DNA of 64,000 bases from Chloroflexi bacterium OHK40 (GTDB taxonomy: Bacteria > Chloroflexota > Chloroflexia > Chloroflexales > Chloroflexaceae). The notes beneath the pieces were generated by a model. That model was not told the origin of the DNA and did no database searches. It was given only the letters and a program-made list of their open reading frames with translations. The stretch's first letter is position 1. Every line of letters starts with the position of its first letter. Positions 46,908-58,615 of this stretch are shown in pieces. The DNA is taken from NCBI GenBank assembly GCA_004367505.1, contig SFCB01000179.1, positions 1 to 64,000 on the forward strand. The letters are read 5' to 3'. Both the position numbers and the translations under genes were made by a program.

Positions 46908-47560
46908 CACACTCATGCCGGTCTGCCTCTCGATTTCCTGCTGATAGACTGGCGGCTGCGCGGCGTCTCCTTCTGGCTGGGCCTGCCGCTGGCCTTCTGG
47001 ATATTCGACCGCGTTCCGGCCATCGTCAGCCTTGCCCGCCAGCAGGCATTGGCACGGCTAGAGCCCTCGCACCTGAGCGTTCGGGAAGTCCAAGGGATTT
47101 CGTGGATGGAAGCGCTACCCCCCCGTTCGGACGACCCGTTGCTTGCCCACGCGCTGGCTGCGGGCGCTGAGGCCCGGCGCGGCGGCAAACGCGCCGCCAC
47201 CTGGATGCTACTCGGCCAGGCTCTGGCCCGCGCCAAGGCCGGCGGCAACGCGACGGGCTTGTTCGGCGCCCACCAATTGCTCGGCCAAATCGCCTATGAG
47301 TTGGGCAACCTCGACACTGCCCAGAAGCATCATGAGGTGCTGCTGGGCCAGAGTCAGACGCTCGGCTTCCTGTTCGGCGAGCCTCCTTGATGCACAATCC
47401 CGGGCTAATCGCCGCGCTCCGAGGCGACGCGGCTCGGGCGCGTTATCTCATCAGCACGGCGGCTGCACACTACGAGACCATCGGACGCATGACTGCGGCC
47501 ACGGCCGCAGGCGAACCTGGCGCGGCTCATCGAGCAATGGGCTCGGCAGACCAGCGGGGC
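46908..47560 (+). pseudogene. remnant of a membrane-anchored TPR protein gene
   Basis: The frame opens without a start codon at 46908 and reads a membrane segment VSFWLGLPLAFWIFDRVPA, then REVQGISWMEALPPRSDDP and TPR-like helices (ATWMLLGQALARAKAGG, LLGQIAYELGNLDTAQKHHE). After about 47375 the frame shifts to NPGLIAALRGDAARARYLIS and later ANLARLIEQWA in a third frame. 5' end and start are missing. I see nothing supportable in 47561-47727. Confidence 0.6.
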
Positions 47561-47727
47561 TGCCGCGCTGGGCCTCAGCTGATTGTTGCCCTTCGCTGTC
47601 GGTACGACCGCCAAAGCACCTGTCCAATAATGGCAGGTATAGGCTATCTATAATAATTACCGTTTCTAGTACCCACTCGCGCCCAGACGCGTCGGCATCA
47701 CAGCGCCCCACGGGCCGATCGGCCGGC

Positions 47728-49185
47728 TCACACCCAGCGTGGCGCACGCTGATCGCGCACCTGCCCGGCCCGGGTATCGGCCAGCGCCAGGCGCGCGGCG
47801 TGGGCCCCGCACATGCCGTGAACCCCGGGGCCGGGTGGGGTGGCAGACGAGCAAAGATAGATGCCGGGCGCTGGTGTTCGGTGGGGGCGTAGGCTCAGTA
47901 CTGGCCGGGCGAGCAGTTGGCGCCAGTCGGGCAGGCCACCGCTAATATCCCCGCCGATCAGGTTGGTGTTCCAGGCCTCCATGGCCGCGCAGTCCATGGC
48001 GTGGCGGGCGAGCACACGCTCGCGGAAGCCAGGCGCGAATCGTTCGATCTGCGCCTCAACCAGGGCCGTCATGTCGGCTGTTGAGCCGTTTGGCACGTGG
48101 CAGTAAGCCCAGAGCGTATGCCGGCCCTCTGGCGCGCGGGTCGGATCAAAGAGGGTTGGCTGAGCCAGGAGCACGTAGGGGCGCGTGGGATGCTGTCCCT
48201 GGGCCGGTGCCCGCTCCGAGGCGGCGATCTCCGCCAGCGTACCGCCGAGGTGGACCGTAGCAGCGCGGGCGCAGGCGGGGTTGGCCCAGGGCACCGGGCC
48301 AGCGAGCGCGTAGTCGAGCTTGAAGACCCCGGGCCCGAGCCGGAAGCGGGACAGCCGCCTGCGGTAGCCCGGGGGCAGGCGCTCCCCGGCGATGGCGAGC
48401 AGTTGCCTGGGGGTCAGGTCGAAGAGGTAGGCCGCCGCAGGGGGGAGCTCGTCGATATGGGCAACGGGCCAGCCGGTGCGGATCTCGCCGCCGTGGTGCC
48501 GCAGGCACGCTGCCAGGGCATCGGCGATCGCCTGGGCGCCGCCCTGGGGGATGGGCCAGCCGACCACGTGGCCGAGGGCGCCGAGCACGATGGTTGGGGC
48601 GGCACTCAGGGGCGCTTCCAGCGGCAGGAAGGAGTGAGCGCCGATGCCGGCGAGCAGCGCGGGGGCGGCCTCTTCGCGGAAGAGCGCCCGGGCGAGCAGC
48701 GTGACCGGCCAGATCGCCCGGAGCCCGAAGCGGACCGCGGCGATGGGGTAGGGCGGGGGGCGCAGCGGGTCGAGCACGAAGGGCTGGATGCGGCCCCACC
48801 AGCGCACGAGGGGCGCCATGAGCCGCCAGTAGGCGGGGCCATCACGGCCCAGCCCGGCCGCTGTTGCCCCCACCGAGCGCTCCAGCGTTGTGGCGCGACC
48901 GCCATCGAGCGGGTGGGCGACCGGTGTGGGTGGCTGCACCCAGCGTAGGCCGTAGCGCTCTAGCCCGAGCGAGCGGAGGATCGGCGAAGCAACGCCAAAT
49001 GGATGCACCGCCGAGCCGAGATCATGGGTGAAGCCGGGCAGGCTGAGCGGCGCCGAGGAGACTCCGCCGCCAACTGTGTCGCGGGCCTCTACGAGCAGCA
49101 CCCGCCGGCCAGCCCTGGCAAGCACACACGCAGCGACCAGGCCGTTGGGCCCGGCGCCAACCACGACTGCATCATAGCCACTCAT
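47728..49185 (-). CDS. NAD(P)/FAD-dependent oxidoreductase, phytoene-dehydrogenase-like
   Basis: 485 residues. The N-terminal dinucleotide-binding motif is VVVGAGPNGLVAACVLARAG, followed by LVEARDTVGGGVSSA and FTHDLGSAVHPFG, as in CrtI/PDH-like flavoproteins. The C-terminal FAD segment is YLCSSATPPGPGVHGMCG. Members oxidise or reduce carotenoids, retinoids or unknown isoprenoids; the substrate is not clear. It is a stand-alone gene. The ATG at 49185 is the only start that keeps the Rossmann motif at the N-terminus. Confidence 0.92.
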   Translation of the reverse strand: MSGYDAVVVGAGPNGLVAACVLARAGRRVLLVEARDTVGGGVSSAPLSLPGFTHDLGSAVHPFGVASPILRSLGLERYGLRWVQPPTPVAHPLDGGRATTLERSVGATAAGLGRDGPAYWRLMAPLVRWWGRIQPFVLDPLRPPPYPIAAVRFGLRAIWPVTLLARALFREEAAPALLAGIGAHSFLPLEAPLSAAPTIVLGALGHVVGWPIPQGGAQAIADALAACLRHHGGEIRTGWPVAHIDELPPAAAYLFDLTPRQLLAIAGERLPPGYRRRLSRFRLGPGVFKLDYALAGPVPWANPACARAATVHLGGTLAEIAASERAPAQGQHPTRPYVLLAQPTLFDPTRAPEGRHTLWAYCHVPNGSTADMTALVEAQIERFAPGFRERVLARHAMDCAAMEAWNTNLIGGDISGGLPDWRQLLARPVLSLRPHRTPAPGIYLCSSATPPGPGVHGMCGAHAARLALADTRAGQVRDQRAPRWV

Positions 49186-49320
49186 ACGAGAAGCCTAGCA
49201 GTTTTTCTATGGCCTGGCAAGGCGCTGCCGGGTGCCGATGGTGTCCGGCGCCTGGCGTACACAACACCAGGCGCCGGGTGCTAGTGCAACGATTGTGCCA
49301 TCAGCGCCCGTGATGGGTGG

Positions 49321-49430
49321 ACACCTGCCCGTGGTGCGCGCAGCCCCACCTCTTCTCCCGCGTGTGGGAGAGGGGGCAGGCCCCTGCCCCCGCGCAAGCG
49401 CCTGCCCCCGCGCAAGTGGGGGTGAGGGCC
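49321..49430. repeat. low-complexity intergenic repeat
   Basis: The 451-bp gap before the FAH-family gene holds an inverted repeat around TCTCCCGCGTGTGGGAGA and an 18-bp tandem unit (CGCGCAAG/CGCCTGCCCC, twice at 49385-49420). No ORF with coding texture is present in 49186-49636. This looks like a scattered intergenic repeat. Confidence 0.4.
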
Positions 49431-49636
49431 AGCAGCTTGCTCCGCCAGGGGACTTCCAAGAGCACTCCCATTCGGGGGAAGGTCGCGATGTGCTACCATC
49501 CAGCGCGCAGCCTGAAGCTATGGCTCGAAGGCAAGGTTTCAGGCCGCTTGACAGTCTGGGTGCATCCAGGGCTTGCGGCTGCTGCGGCCCTGTCTCTTGT
49601 ACCCGGTTCCCTGTACCCTTGCCTGAGGAGGACCCG

Positions 49637-50512
49637 ATGACTGGCACCCCGTTGGCTGGCTACCTGACCCGTCACCAGACGCCCGCCGGGCCACGCTGGG
49701 CGCTCGACGGGCGCTATCTGCCCGTCTCGCTCACGCTCGCCGAGTTGCTCGCCGCGCCGCTTGCCGAGATGGTCCGGCAGCTTCACCAGGCGCCGGTTGG
49801 CGAGGTCGCCACCGAGCCGCTGCTGGCCCCGGTGGAGCCAGACCAGGAGGTGTGGGCCAGCGGGGTTACCTACCTGCGGAGCCGCGATGCGCGCGAGGCC
49901 GAGTCGTCGGCGCGGGACGTGTACGCCCGCGTCTACAATGCCGAGCGTCCCGAGCTGTTCTTCAAAGCGATCGGCCGCCGGGTCGTCGGGCCGGGGGGCG
50001 TGGTTGGCATCCGGTACGACAGCAGTTGGGATGTGCCGGAGCCCGAGATCGTGCTAGTGGTGAACAGCGCGCTGGAGATCGTGGGCTACTGTGCCGGTAA
50101 CGACATGTCGTCGCGCTCGATTGAGGGCGAGAACCCGCTCTACTTGCCCCAGGCCAAGACCTACGATCGCTCGTGCGCTCTGGGCCCCGGCATCCGGCTC
50201 GCGCCGGCCGAGGAGCTCGCCGCGCTGCAGGTGCGGCTCTCGATCTGGCGTGCCGGCGCTGTTGTGTTTGCCGGCGAGACTCGTGCGGCGCAGATGCGCC
50301 GCCGCTTCACCGAGTTGGTCCACTATCTCGGCCGGGCGCTCTCCTTCCCCTACGGCGCCCTACTCATGACCGGCACCGGGATCGTTCCCCCCGAGTCGTT
50401 TACGCTCCAGCCCGGCGACCGGGTCGAGATCCGTGTGGGCGACCTGGCGCTCGTGAACGATGTGGCGATGACGCCGGATCGCCGCCCTGAGCGTGAAGCG
50501 CGGCGTGCGTGA
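49637..50512 (+). CDS. fumarylacetoacetate hydrolase family protein
   Basis: 291 residues from ATG 49637, preceded by TGAGGAGGA. The N-terminal part is specific; the C-terminal FAH-like catalytic domain shows VPEPEIVLVVNSALEIVGYC, AGNDMSSRSIEGENPLYLPQ and TGTGIVPPESFTLQPGD. Metal ligands Glu-Glu-Asp of the family are in EPEI and the GNDMS region. It may be a dehydratase of 2-keto-3-deoxy sugar acids or an acylpyruvase; substrate not assigned. A single gene upstream of ligA. Confidence 0.88.
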   Translation: MTGTPLAGYLTRHQTPAGPRWALDGRYLPVSLTLAELLAAPLAEMVRQLHQAPVGEVATEPLLAPVEPDQEVWASGVTYLRSRDAREAESSARDVYARVYNAERPELFFKAIGRRVVGPGGVVGIRYDSSWDVPEPEIVLVVNSALEIVGYCAGNDMSSRSIEGENPLYLPQAKTYDRSCALGPGIRLAPAEELAALQVRLSIWRAGAVVFAGETRAAQMRRRFTELVHYLGRALSFPYGALLMTGTGIVPPESFTLQPGDRVEIRVGDLALVNDVAMTPDRRPEREARRA

Positions 50513-52933
<2,421 letters not shown>

Positions 52934-53125
52934 CGCGAGAACCGGGGACCAGGAGCCAGGAACTGCAAGCGGATGGCTCTCTGAGGCGCGGCAGCCCCTG
53001 GCAGATGGCTCTGCCGTTCCGGGAAGTGCTCCCGGACGCTAGCCGGGGAGCGCTCGGTCTTCTCGTTGTACCTTGCGCTCCCACGGCCTGCCTGGCGGCA
53101 CACGCCACGAACGACAGCCGGAGGC

Positions 53126-54979
53126 CTAGTCGTCGTCGTCGCGGGTCACCAGTTCGACACCGAGCAGGCGTAGCTGGATGGCGCTGGGTGTGCCGCTGAA
53201 CTCGGGGAAGAGCTGCATGCAGGCGCGCTCGAAGCACTGCATCTGCCGGCCGCCCTCGTCGCTCGTTAGTCCGGCGATCGGTAGACCGAAGATCGCCAGC
53301 CCGCCGCGCTCGGTCCAGTAGAGCCGGAAGGGAACCGCGATCACGTGGCCAGTCTCGCTGAAGTACCAGCGCCGGTCGTCGTCGTCGAGGTCATCGTCGT
53401 CGATGCCGGGACGCCCGTAGCCTAGCTCGGCCGCCAGCCGGCCAAGCAGGATCACTCCGCCGGGGCCGTACTCCATGCGGGCCCGCTCGAAGAGCTGGAT
53501 CACCGTCCCGTCGTCGGTCGTCTGCGGTTCACCGATCGGCAGGCCGAAGATCGGCAGGCCACCGCGCTCCCAGGCGGCGCGGAAGCGGGGATCGATGCGC
53601 TCCAGGGGCAGGCGGGCAACTTCAGCCGGGGTGGGCTGAGGGGTAGGCTGGGGCGTGGTGGGGGTGTCCAGCGGCAGCTGGATGGGGGGCAGGGCCACCT
53701 GGCGCGAGCCGGAGGTGTCGCTGAAGGTGAGCCGGCTCGTGGCCGCAAAGCTGGACGAGCCACGGTCATCGTCGTCGTCGTCATCGTCGCCCCCGCCGAG
53801 CAGGCGGAAGGAGATGGTGATGACCAGGACATCGTTGCGGTGGACGACGTTGTTGCTCCCGACGCCGATCACGACCTGGCGGCCATCCCAGGAGCGAACG
53901 TAGCCGGTGCCCTGGTCGAAGCGCACGTCGGAGAGGTCGTAGCGCCCACCGCCACCGTCATCGTCGTCATCGTCGCCGCTGCTCCCACCGCCGCAATCGA
54001 GCCAGAGGAAGGTACCGTTGGAGCGACCGCCGGTATTCTTGATCGTGATCTGGATGATCACGAAGGTGATGTTGTTGATGATCTCGATGCGCGGGCGAAC
54101 GGCGCCATCATCGATGATGAAGTCGGCGGGCGGGCCGGTGCGCGGCGGCTCCTCCCCGGCGGGCGGGGCCGCATCGGGGCAGTGGGCACTATCGAAGCTG
54201 ATCCGCAGATCGGAGCCGTTGAGCTTGAGCGCATCGCCGACGATCAGGCCACTGATGGTGCTATCGCTGCCCGAGAGCTCGACGGTACCGCCGGGGCCGT
54301 AGATCACGCCGGCGAGCGAGCTATTGCTGCCACCGAGCTTGATCACCGAGGCGCCCACCTCGCGCTTACCCGAGAAGAGCAGCAGGCCATCGGCGTAGGG
54401 CGTGGCCTGGATCGTCGAGCCGCTCACATCGATCGCGCCTGCGGCCACAATGGTGAAGGTGCCGGTGATATTGCTCGCGCTGAGCTTGGCATCCCCGGTC
54501 ACGTAGTAGAGGCCGCTGAGGGTGCGGGGCTCGGAGACATCGAGATCGCCATCGACGCGGGTGTAGCGGCCCTCGCTCAGGGCCTCCTCGGCCAGCCTGC
54601 CGCCAGGCTGGTAATCGGCGAGGGTGTAGCGCACGGGCGCGCTGGTGGCGGAGACCCGGGAGGGGGACGGGTAGGTATTGGCATCGCCGCCGTCGTCGAA
54701 GAGCGTCACATACTCCACAGCGCCGCTGATCGTGTTGTTCGAGCCGCTGATGCGGAAGTCGGCGTTGGAGCGGGCCTTGCCGGTGATCGTACTGGTGCTG
54801 CCGGAGATCGTCAGGGTCTCATCGCGGCCCTGGCCGTTGGCCCAGAGGGCGTAGCCATCGCTACAGGAGGCCTGGTCCGCCTGAGCGGCGGCAGGGCGGG
54901 GTGAGGTGACGCTAAGCAGCAGCAGAACCACTGCCAGCGCGAGTCGCCAGAGAGGCGACTGTCGGTTCGGGTTGCTCAT
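53126..54979 (-). CDS. secreted Asp-rich protein with Chloroflexota-type repeats
   Basis: 617 residues from ATG 54979 (AAAGGAG upstream). A signal peptide (LWRLALAVVLLLLSVTSPRPAAAQA) is clear. Residues about 35-260 contain repeated short beta segments with SGSxxxxxG character (ISGSTSTITGKARSN, ISGSNNTISGAVEY, LNGSDLRISF), as in right-handed beta-helix or polymer-forming proteins. Two linkers are runs of six and eight Asp, and the C-terminus ends in four Asp. The last about 170 residues hold two copies of a repeat with GGLPIFGLPIGE / GGLAIFGLPIAG and FERARMEYGP / FERACMQLFP. An external surface or matrix protein that may bind Ca2+ is likely; function unknown. Confidence 0.75.
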   Translation of the reverse strand: MSNPNRQSPLWRLALAVVLLLLSVTSPRPAAAQADQASCSDGYALWANGQGRDETLTISGSTSTITGKARSNADFRISGSNNTISGAVEYVTLFDDGGDANTYPSPSRVSATSAPVRYTLADYQPGGRLAEEALSEGRYTRVDGDLDVSEPRTLSGLYYVTGDAKLSASNITGTFTIVAAGAIDVSGSTIQATPYADGLLLFSGKREVGASVIKLGGSNSSLAGVIYGPGGTVELSGSDSTISGLIVGDALKLNGSDLRISFDSAHCPDAAPPAGEEPPRTGPPADFIIDDGAVRPRIEIINNITFVIIQITIKNTGGRSNGTFLWLDCGGGSSGDDDDDDGGGGRYDLSDVRFDQGTGYVRSWDGRQVVIGVGSNNVVHRNDVLVITISFRLLGGGDDDDDDDDRGSSSFAATSRLTFSDTSGSRQVALPPIQLPLDTPTTPQPTPQPTPAEVARLPLERIDPRFRAAWERGGLPIFGLPIGEPQTTDDGTVIQLFERARMEYGPGGVILLGRLAAELGYGRPGIDDDDLDDDDRRWYFSETGHVIAVPFRLYWTERGGLAIFGLPIAGLTSDEGGRQMQCFERACMQLFPEFSGTPSAIQLRLLGVELVTRDDDD

Positions 54980-55216
54980 GGGGCTCCTTTCGCTACTCGG
55001 TGGCGTGTTGACCGGCCGGTGCACGTGCCACTGGTGAGCAGATCCGCAAGGGTCCCCAAAAATACAACCGATCTTCTACTGGCCCCAAAAATACACGCAA
55101 TCAAAGGCCTGTGTGCGCGAGGCGTTGTGCTACAAAGGGGCTGGCGGGCCATCTGGGCCTCGCCGCCGATGCGCGCGTGAGCCGGAGCTGCCATGAGCTC
55201 GCCCCTTCGACACGGG

Positions 55217-55314
55217 ACAGCCGCCCCGGCAGGGCGGCTGTACGTAGACGAACGTGGGGTGTGGTGTAAGGTCTTGCGGTACACGCGGGGGTGTCGCCCC
55301 CTGCGCAGGGGGCG
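55217..55314. repeat. two GC hairpins in the gap upstream of the secreted protein gene
   Basis: ACAGCCGCCC-CGGCA-GGGCGGCTGT (55217-55241) and the 20-bp palindrome CGCCCCCTGCGCAGGGGGCG (55295-55314) lie downstream of the metalloprotease-like gene and could end its transcript. Further on, CCCCAAAAATACA occurs twice (55054-55066, 55083-55095). No gene is seen in 54980-55362. Confidence 0.5.
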
Positions 55315-55362
55315 TGCGTCGCCGCGAGCCGCGACCGAAGTGCCAGGGCGCAGGCGACGGGG

Positions 55363-56544
55363 CTAGCTGGCGCGGTCCATGCGGGCGATCCAGCGCTGGG
55401 GATCGCGAATCTCCTCCAGGGAGGGGAGGTGCTCGGCGCGCTCCCAGACGCGAGCGGCAAACGCGGAGCCCCGGGCGGCGGTGACGGCATTGACGAAGGC
55501 CTCGCCCTGCTGGTACTGGGCGAGCTTAAGGTCCATGCCGGTGATGCGGTTGAAGAGCTGCTCGACGAGGGTGCGGCTCGATTGGCGCTGGGCCACGCGC
55601 TGCTCGATCTGGTCGAAGCTGGGGAGGAGGCGCCGGCCGACGACGTTCATCACGTGGTTGCCGTAGCCCTCAACGAGCGACATGAGCGCCTGGAGCTGGT
55701 CGAAGATCCGGCGCTGCTCAGGGGTCAGCACCAGCTCGATCCAGTGGCGGCCGCTGCCCCAGCCCTGGGCGAGGCGAAGGAGCATCTGAGGGAGACTGCT
55801 GCCGAGGCTTTCGAGCTGGGTGTTGAGCTGGTCGAAGTACTGCTGGAGCAGACCACGGAAGTGCTGGCGAACCCAGGGGTAGGCCTCGAACTCAAAGGCG
55901 TGGGTGGCCTCGTGGAGCGCGATCCAGAGGCGGAAGTCCTCATCATTGAGGCCGAGCTGGCCCTGAACGCGGGCGATATTGGGCTCAACGAAGTAGAGCG
56001 CGCCACGGGTGGCCGGGTCGGGCGAGAGCAGGCTCAGGTCGTACTGGCCGAGCACGCGGCGGGCGAGGTAGCCAAGCAGCACCCCGAGCTGAGCGCCGAG
56101 GAACCTGCCATTGAGCTCACCGAGCAGGAGCGCGGCCGCGCCGCGACCGCCGCCATTGCGCTCATAGAGCTCCTCGATCGGGCGAAAGAGCTGCTCGAAC
56201 GAGGTGAAGTTGGCCTCAAGCCACTCGCGCCGATCGTGCACATAGACGCGGCTGATAGGCTGGGGGAGCTGGACGCCGAGGTACTCGGCGATGAGCGGCT
56301 CACTCTGCTTGACGAGGCGCAGATACTGCTCGTGGCGGTAGGCGCGCTCGCCGACCGGGGCCTGCTCCCACTGAGAGACGCGCATCGCCACGGCGCGGGC
56401 CTGAGCCCAGTCGATCAGGCGGGTAGGGGTGCGCGCCTCGCTGCGGGCGCGGCTCTCGATATAGTAGCGCGCCGCGGCGCCCGCCACGACCCCGACGAGC
56501 AGGATCGTCCCGAGCCGGCGCAGGTCATCACCTGGTTTTGCCAC
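55363..56544 (-). CDS. DUF2342-like zinc-dependent metalloprotease-fold protein
   Basis: 393 residues from GTG 56544 (AAAGGA upstream; the longer frame is Pro-rich and rejected). The helix LWIALHEATHAFEFEAYPWV carries an HExxH-type zincin motif (HEATH), and QYDLSLLSPDPATRGALYFV precedes it, as in DUF2342 proteins annotated as coenzyme F420 biosynthesis-associated or zinc-dependent metalloproteases. A single N-terminal membrane segment (LGTILLVGVVAGAAARYY) suggests anchoring. The proteolytic activity is unproven. Family is mostly known from Actinobacteria and Chloroflexota. Confidence 0.8.
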   Translation of the reverse strand: MAKPGDDLRRLGTILLVGVVAGAAARYYIESRARSEARTPTRLIDWAQARAVAMRVSQWEQAPVGERAYRHEQYLRLVKQSEPLIAEYLGVQLPQPISRVYVHDRREWLEANFTSFEQLFRPIEELYERNGGGRGAAALLLGELNGRFLGAQLGVLLGYLARRVLGQYDLSLLSPDPATRGALYFVEPNIARVQGQLGLNDEDFRLWIALHEATHAFEFEAYPWVRQHFRGLLQQYFDQLNTQLESLGSSLPQMLLRLAQGWGSGRHWIELVLTPEQRRIFDQLQALMSLVEGYGNHVMNVVGRRLLPSFDQIEQRVAQRQSSRTLVEQLFNRITGMDLKLAQYQQGEAFVNAVTAARGSAFAARVWERAEHLPSLEEIRDPQRWIARMDRAS

Positions 56545-56781
56545 TGGCGTGTTCCTTTCTGCGGGTGGCAGGGTAATAGAGGGAGTGTAGCACGGGGGGG
56601 GATCGTTTGTCCAACGGGGCGAGAGGCCCGAGTGCGGCGTGGGCAAGTCGGGTGGGGGAGGTTTGGGGCAGGCGGCGCGTCGCCCATCGGGATAGCTGCG
56701 GTGCAAGCGCGACGGCGGCAACAGCGAGTGCTGCGCCGCCGTCGTCATGGGCATTGGGGCCAGTCTGGCCAGTGCTAACGA

Positions 56782-57306
56782 CTAGAAGGCCACCAGCACA
56801 GGGCGCGGGTCGTCCACACGTAGCACCGACTCCTGGTCGAACTGGTTGGTGTACAGTTGGCGAATCTCCTCAACCAGTGCGCTGGCCTCTGCCCGGTCCT
56901 CATACGGGTAGAAGAGGACGAGCACGTAGCTGGTCTCCTCGACAATCGTACCGTCGGCCTCGCGAAACTGGCCACGGCCGGTGAGCAACGTCAGCCCGTC
57001 GGGGAAGCGGGGGGTGATCTCCGCATCGAGGAAGCGCGCGAACTCACGCCGCGAAACGTCAGGGCCAGGGCGCTCGCTACCGAAGTAGAGCTCGGTGCGG
57101 GCGAACAGCTGTGCGTCCACTCCGGGGATGGTGGACTGCGCTTCGGGGAAAGCTGGTACAGCCGTGGCAACAGCGGTTGGCGCGGCCTGGGCTTCGGCGC
57201 GCTCAGCTCCGCCGAGGGTCAGGCCGCTGAAAAGCAACGTCAGGACGGCGCCAATACTGACGACAGTGGCGGCTACGAAGGTGAGCGTCGTACGTGTGCC
57301 CTGCAT
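56782..57306 (-). CDS. DUF3574 domain protein, membrane-anchored or secreted
   Basis: 174 residues. A signal/anchor segment (TLTFVAATVVSIGAVLTLLFSGLTLG) is followed by an Ala/Pro/Thr linker. The domain has LYFGSERPG, DVSRREFARFLDAEITPRFP and DGLTLLTGRGQFREADGTIV, with C-terminal LYTNQFDQESVLRVD, all typical of DUF3574. Function unknown. ATG 57306 follows AAAGGAGA. It is divergent from the ABC exporter operon at 57611. Confidence 0.85.
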   Translation of the reverse strand: MQGTRTTLTFVAATVVSIGAVLTLLFSGLTLGGAERAEAQAAPTAVATAVPAFPEAQSTIPGVDAQLFARTELYFGSERPGPDVSRREFARFLDAEITPRFPDGLTLLTGRGQFREADGTIVEETSYVLVLFYPYEDRAEASALVEEIRQLYTNQFDQESVLRVDDPRPVLVAF

Positions 57307-57568
57307 AGTGGTCGGTCTCCTTTAGCTCTGGTGAATAGCGCTGTAGGCCGGTTAGCAGCGCGAAGCGCTGCCCGAGTGGTCCCTCGCTCCAGGCGATGAA
57401 CCAGCGCAAGCCTACTCGGGGGAGCCTGACAAATGATCGACACACAGACCAGCCGTTGGCCGCCGGCTGTCGATTGTTTGTCGACCAGGCCCGGCCTCCG
57501 GGAGCTGGCCGCCAATGATCCCTCTGGCCATCGGTCGCCGGCCCGATCTTTCATGCGCAAAGGTGTGC

Positions 57569-57574
57569 TAGAAT
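57569..57574 (+). promoter_or_regulatory. ABC operon promoter -10 box (extended)
   Basis: TGTGCTAGAAT holds an extended -10 (TAGAAT 57569-57574), 36 bp before the ATPase start codon. No clear -35. The 304-bp divergent gap 57307-57610 otherwise shows only GC-rich sequence. Confidence 0.45.
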
Positions 57575-57610
57575 CGAGGCTCACTCCCTCATGAGAAGGA
57601 ACACGCCCCT

Positions 57611-58612
57611 ATGCAGCGCAACGGATCGCTCGGTGCCGACGCGATCATCGTGGCGGGCCTGAGCAAGACCTACCAGGTGCCGGAGCGCGAGGGCGGGCTG
57701 GGCGCCGCGCTGCGCAGCATTGTGCGGCGCCAGTACCGCGCGGTGCAGGCGGTGAAGCAGATCGACTTCACCATCGCCAGTGGCGAGGTGGTCGGCTTTC
57801 TCGGCCCTAACGGCGCCGGCAAGACCACCACGCTCAAGATGCTCGCCGGCCTGCTGCACCCCTCGGGCGGCAGCGCCAGTGTGCTCGGCTTCACCCCCTG
57901 GGAGCGACGCCCCGACTACCTGCGCCGGATGACGCTGGTGATGGGCCAGCGCAACCGGCTCTCGTGGGACATTCCCGCCGCCGACTCGTTTCTGCTCAAC
58001 CAGGCGATCTACCGCATCCCGGACGACGAGTACAGGGCCACGCTCGCCGAGTTGGACGAGTTGCTGGAGCTGGCGCCGATCATCCGGAAGCCGGTGCGCA
58101 ACCTATCGCTCGGCGAGCGCATGAAATGCGAACTGGCCGCCGCGCTGCTGCACCGCCCACGGGTACTCTTCCTCGACGAGCCGACGATCGGCCTCGACAT
58201 CACCGCGCAGGCTCGCATCCGCGGCTTTCTGCAGGAGTACAACCGCCGCACCGGGGCCACCATCCTGCTCACCAGCCACTACATGGCCGACGTGACGGCC
58301 CTGTGCGAGCGGATCATCATGATCCATCACGGAGTGCTCAAATACGACGGCGGCCTCGCCGAGCTGTCGCGGCGCATCGCGCCCTTCAAGCTGATCGGCG
58401 TAGCGCTACGCGACGGAGCCAGTGTCGATTTGCTGCGCTACGGTACACCGGTGGCCGGCGAGAACGGCGATGGCAAGCGCCTGGTGCAGGTACCTGCCAA
58501 CGAGGTTGCGGCGATCACCGCCCGCATGCTCTCCGAGCTGCCCGTGCAGGACCTGACGATCGAAGATCCGCCGATCGAGGACGTGATCGAGCGGGACTTT
58601 CACGAGGAGTAG
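57611..58612 (+). CDS. ABC transporter ATP-binding protein
   Basis: 333 residues. Walker A is FLGPNGAGKTTTLKM near residue 61; the Q-loop lies in VMGQRNRLSWDIPA; the signature is NLSLGERMKCELAAALL; Walker B is RVLFLDEPTIGLD; the H-loop is ILLTSHYMADV. A C-terminal about 90-residue extension follows. The pattern (QRNRLSWDIPA, GERMKCE) is that of the ATPase working with DUF990-type ABC-2 permeases, which are encoded directly downstream. It powers export at the cytoplasmic membrane; cargo unknown. Ribosome site AGAAGGA. Confidence 0.95.
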   Translation: MQRNGSLGADAIIVAGLSKTYQVPEREGGLGAALRSIVRRQYRAVQAVKQIDFTIASGEVVGFLGPNGAGKTTTLKMLAGLLHPSGGSASVLGFTPWERRPDYLRRMTLVMGQRNRLSWDIPAADSFLLNQAIYRIPDDEYRATLAELDELLELAPIIRKPVRNLSLGERMKCELAAALLHRPRVLFLDEPTIGLDITAQARIRGFLQEYNRRTGATILLTSHYMADVTALCERIIMIHHGVLKYDGGLAELSRRIAPFKLIGVALRDGASVDLLRYGTPVAGENGDGKRLVQVPANEVAAITARMLSELPVQDLTIEDPPIEDVIERDFHEE

Positions 58613-58615
58613 CGC

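Noticed and set aside
49385..49420. Short tandem repeat considered as CRISPR-like
   Set aside because: Only two units of about 18 bp with no spacers. No CRISPR array or cas gene was seen anywhere in the window.
55054..55095. CCCCAAAAATACA repeated 29 bp apart, considered as an operator pair or telomere-like repeat
   Set aside because: Only two copies, not palindromic, no regulator gene nearby.
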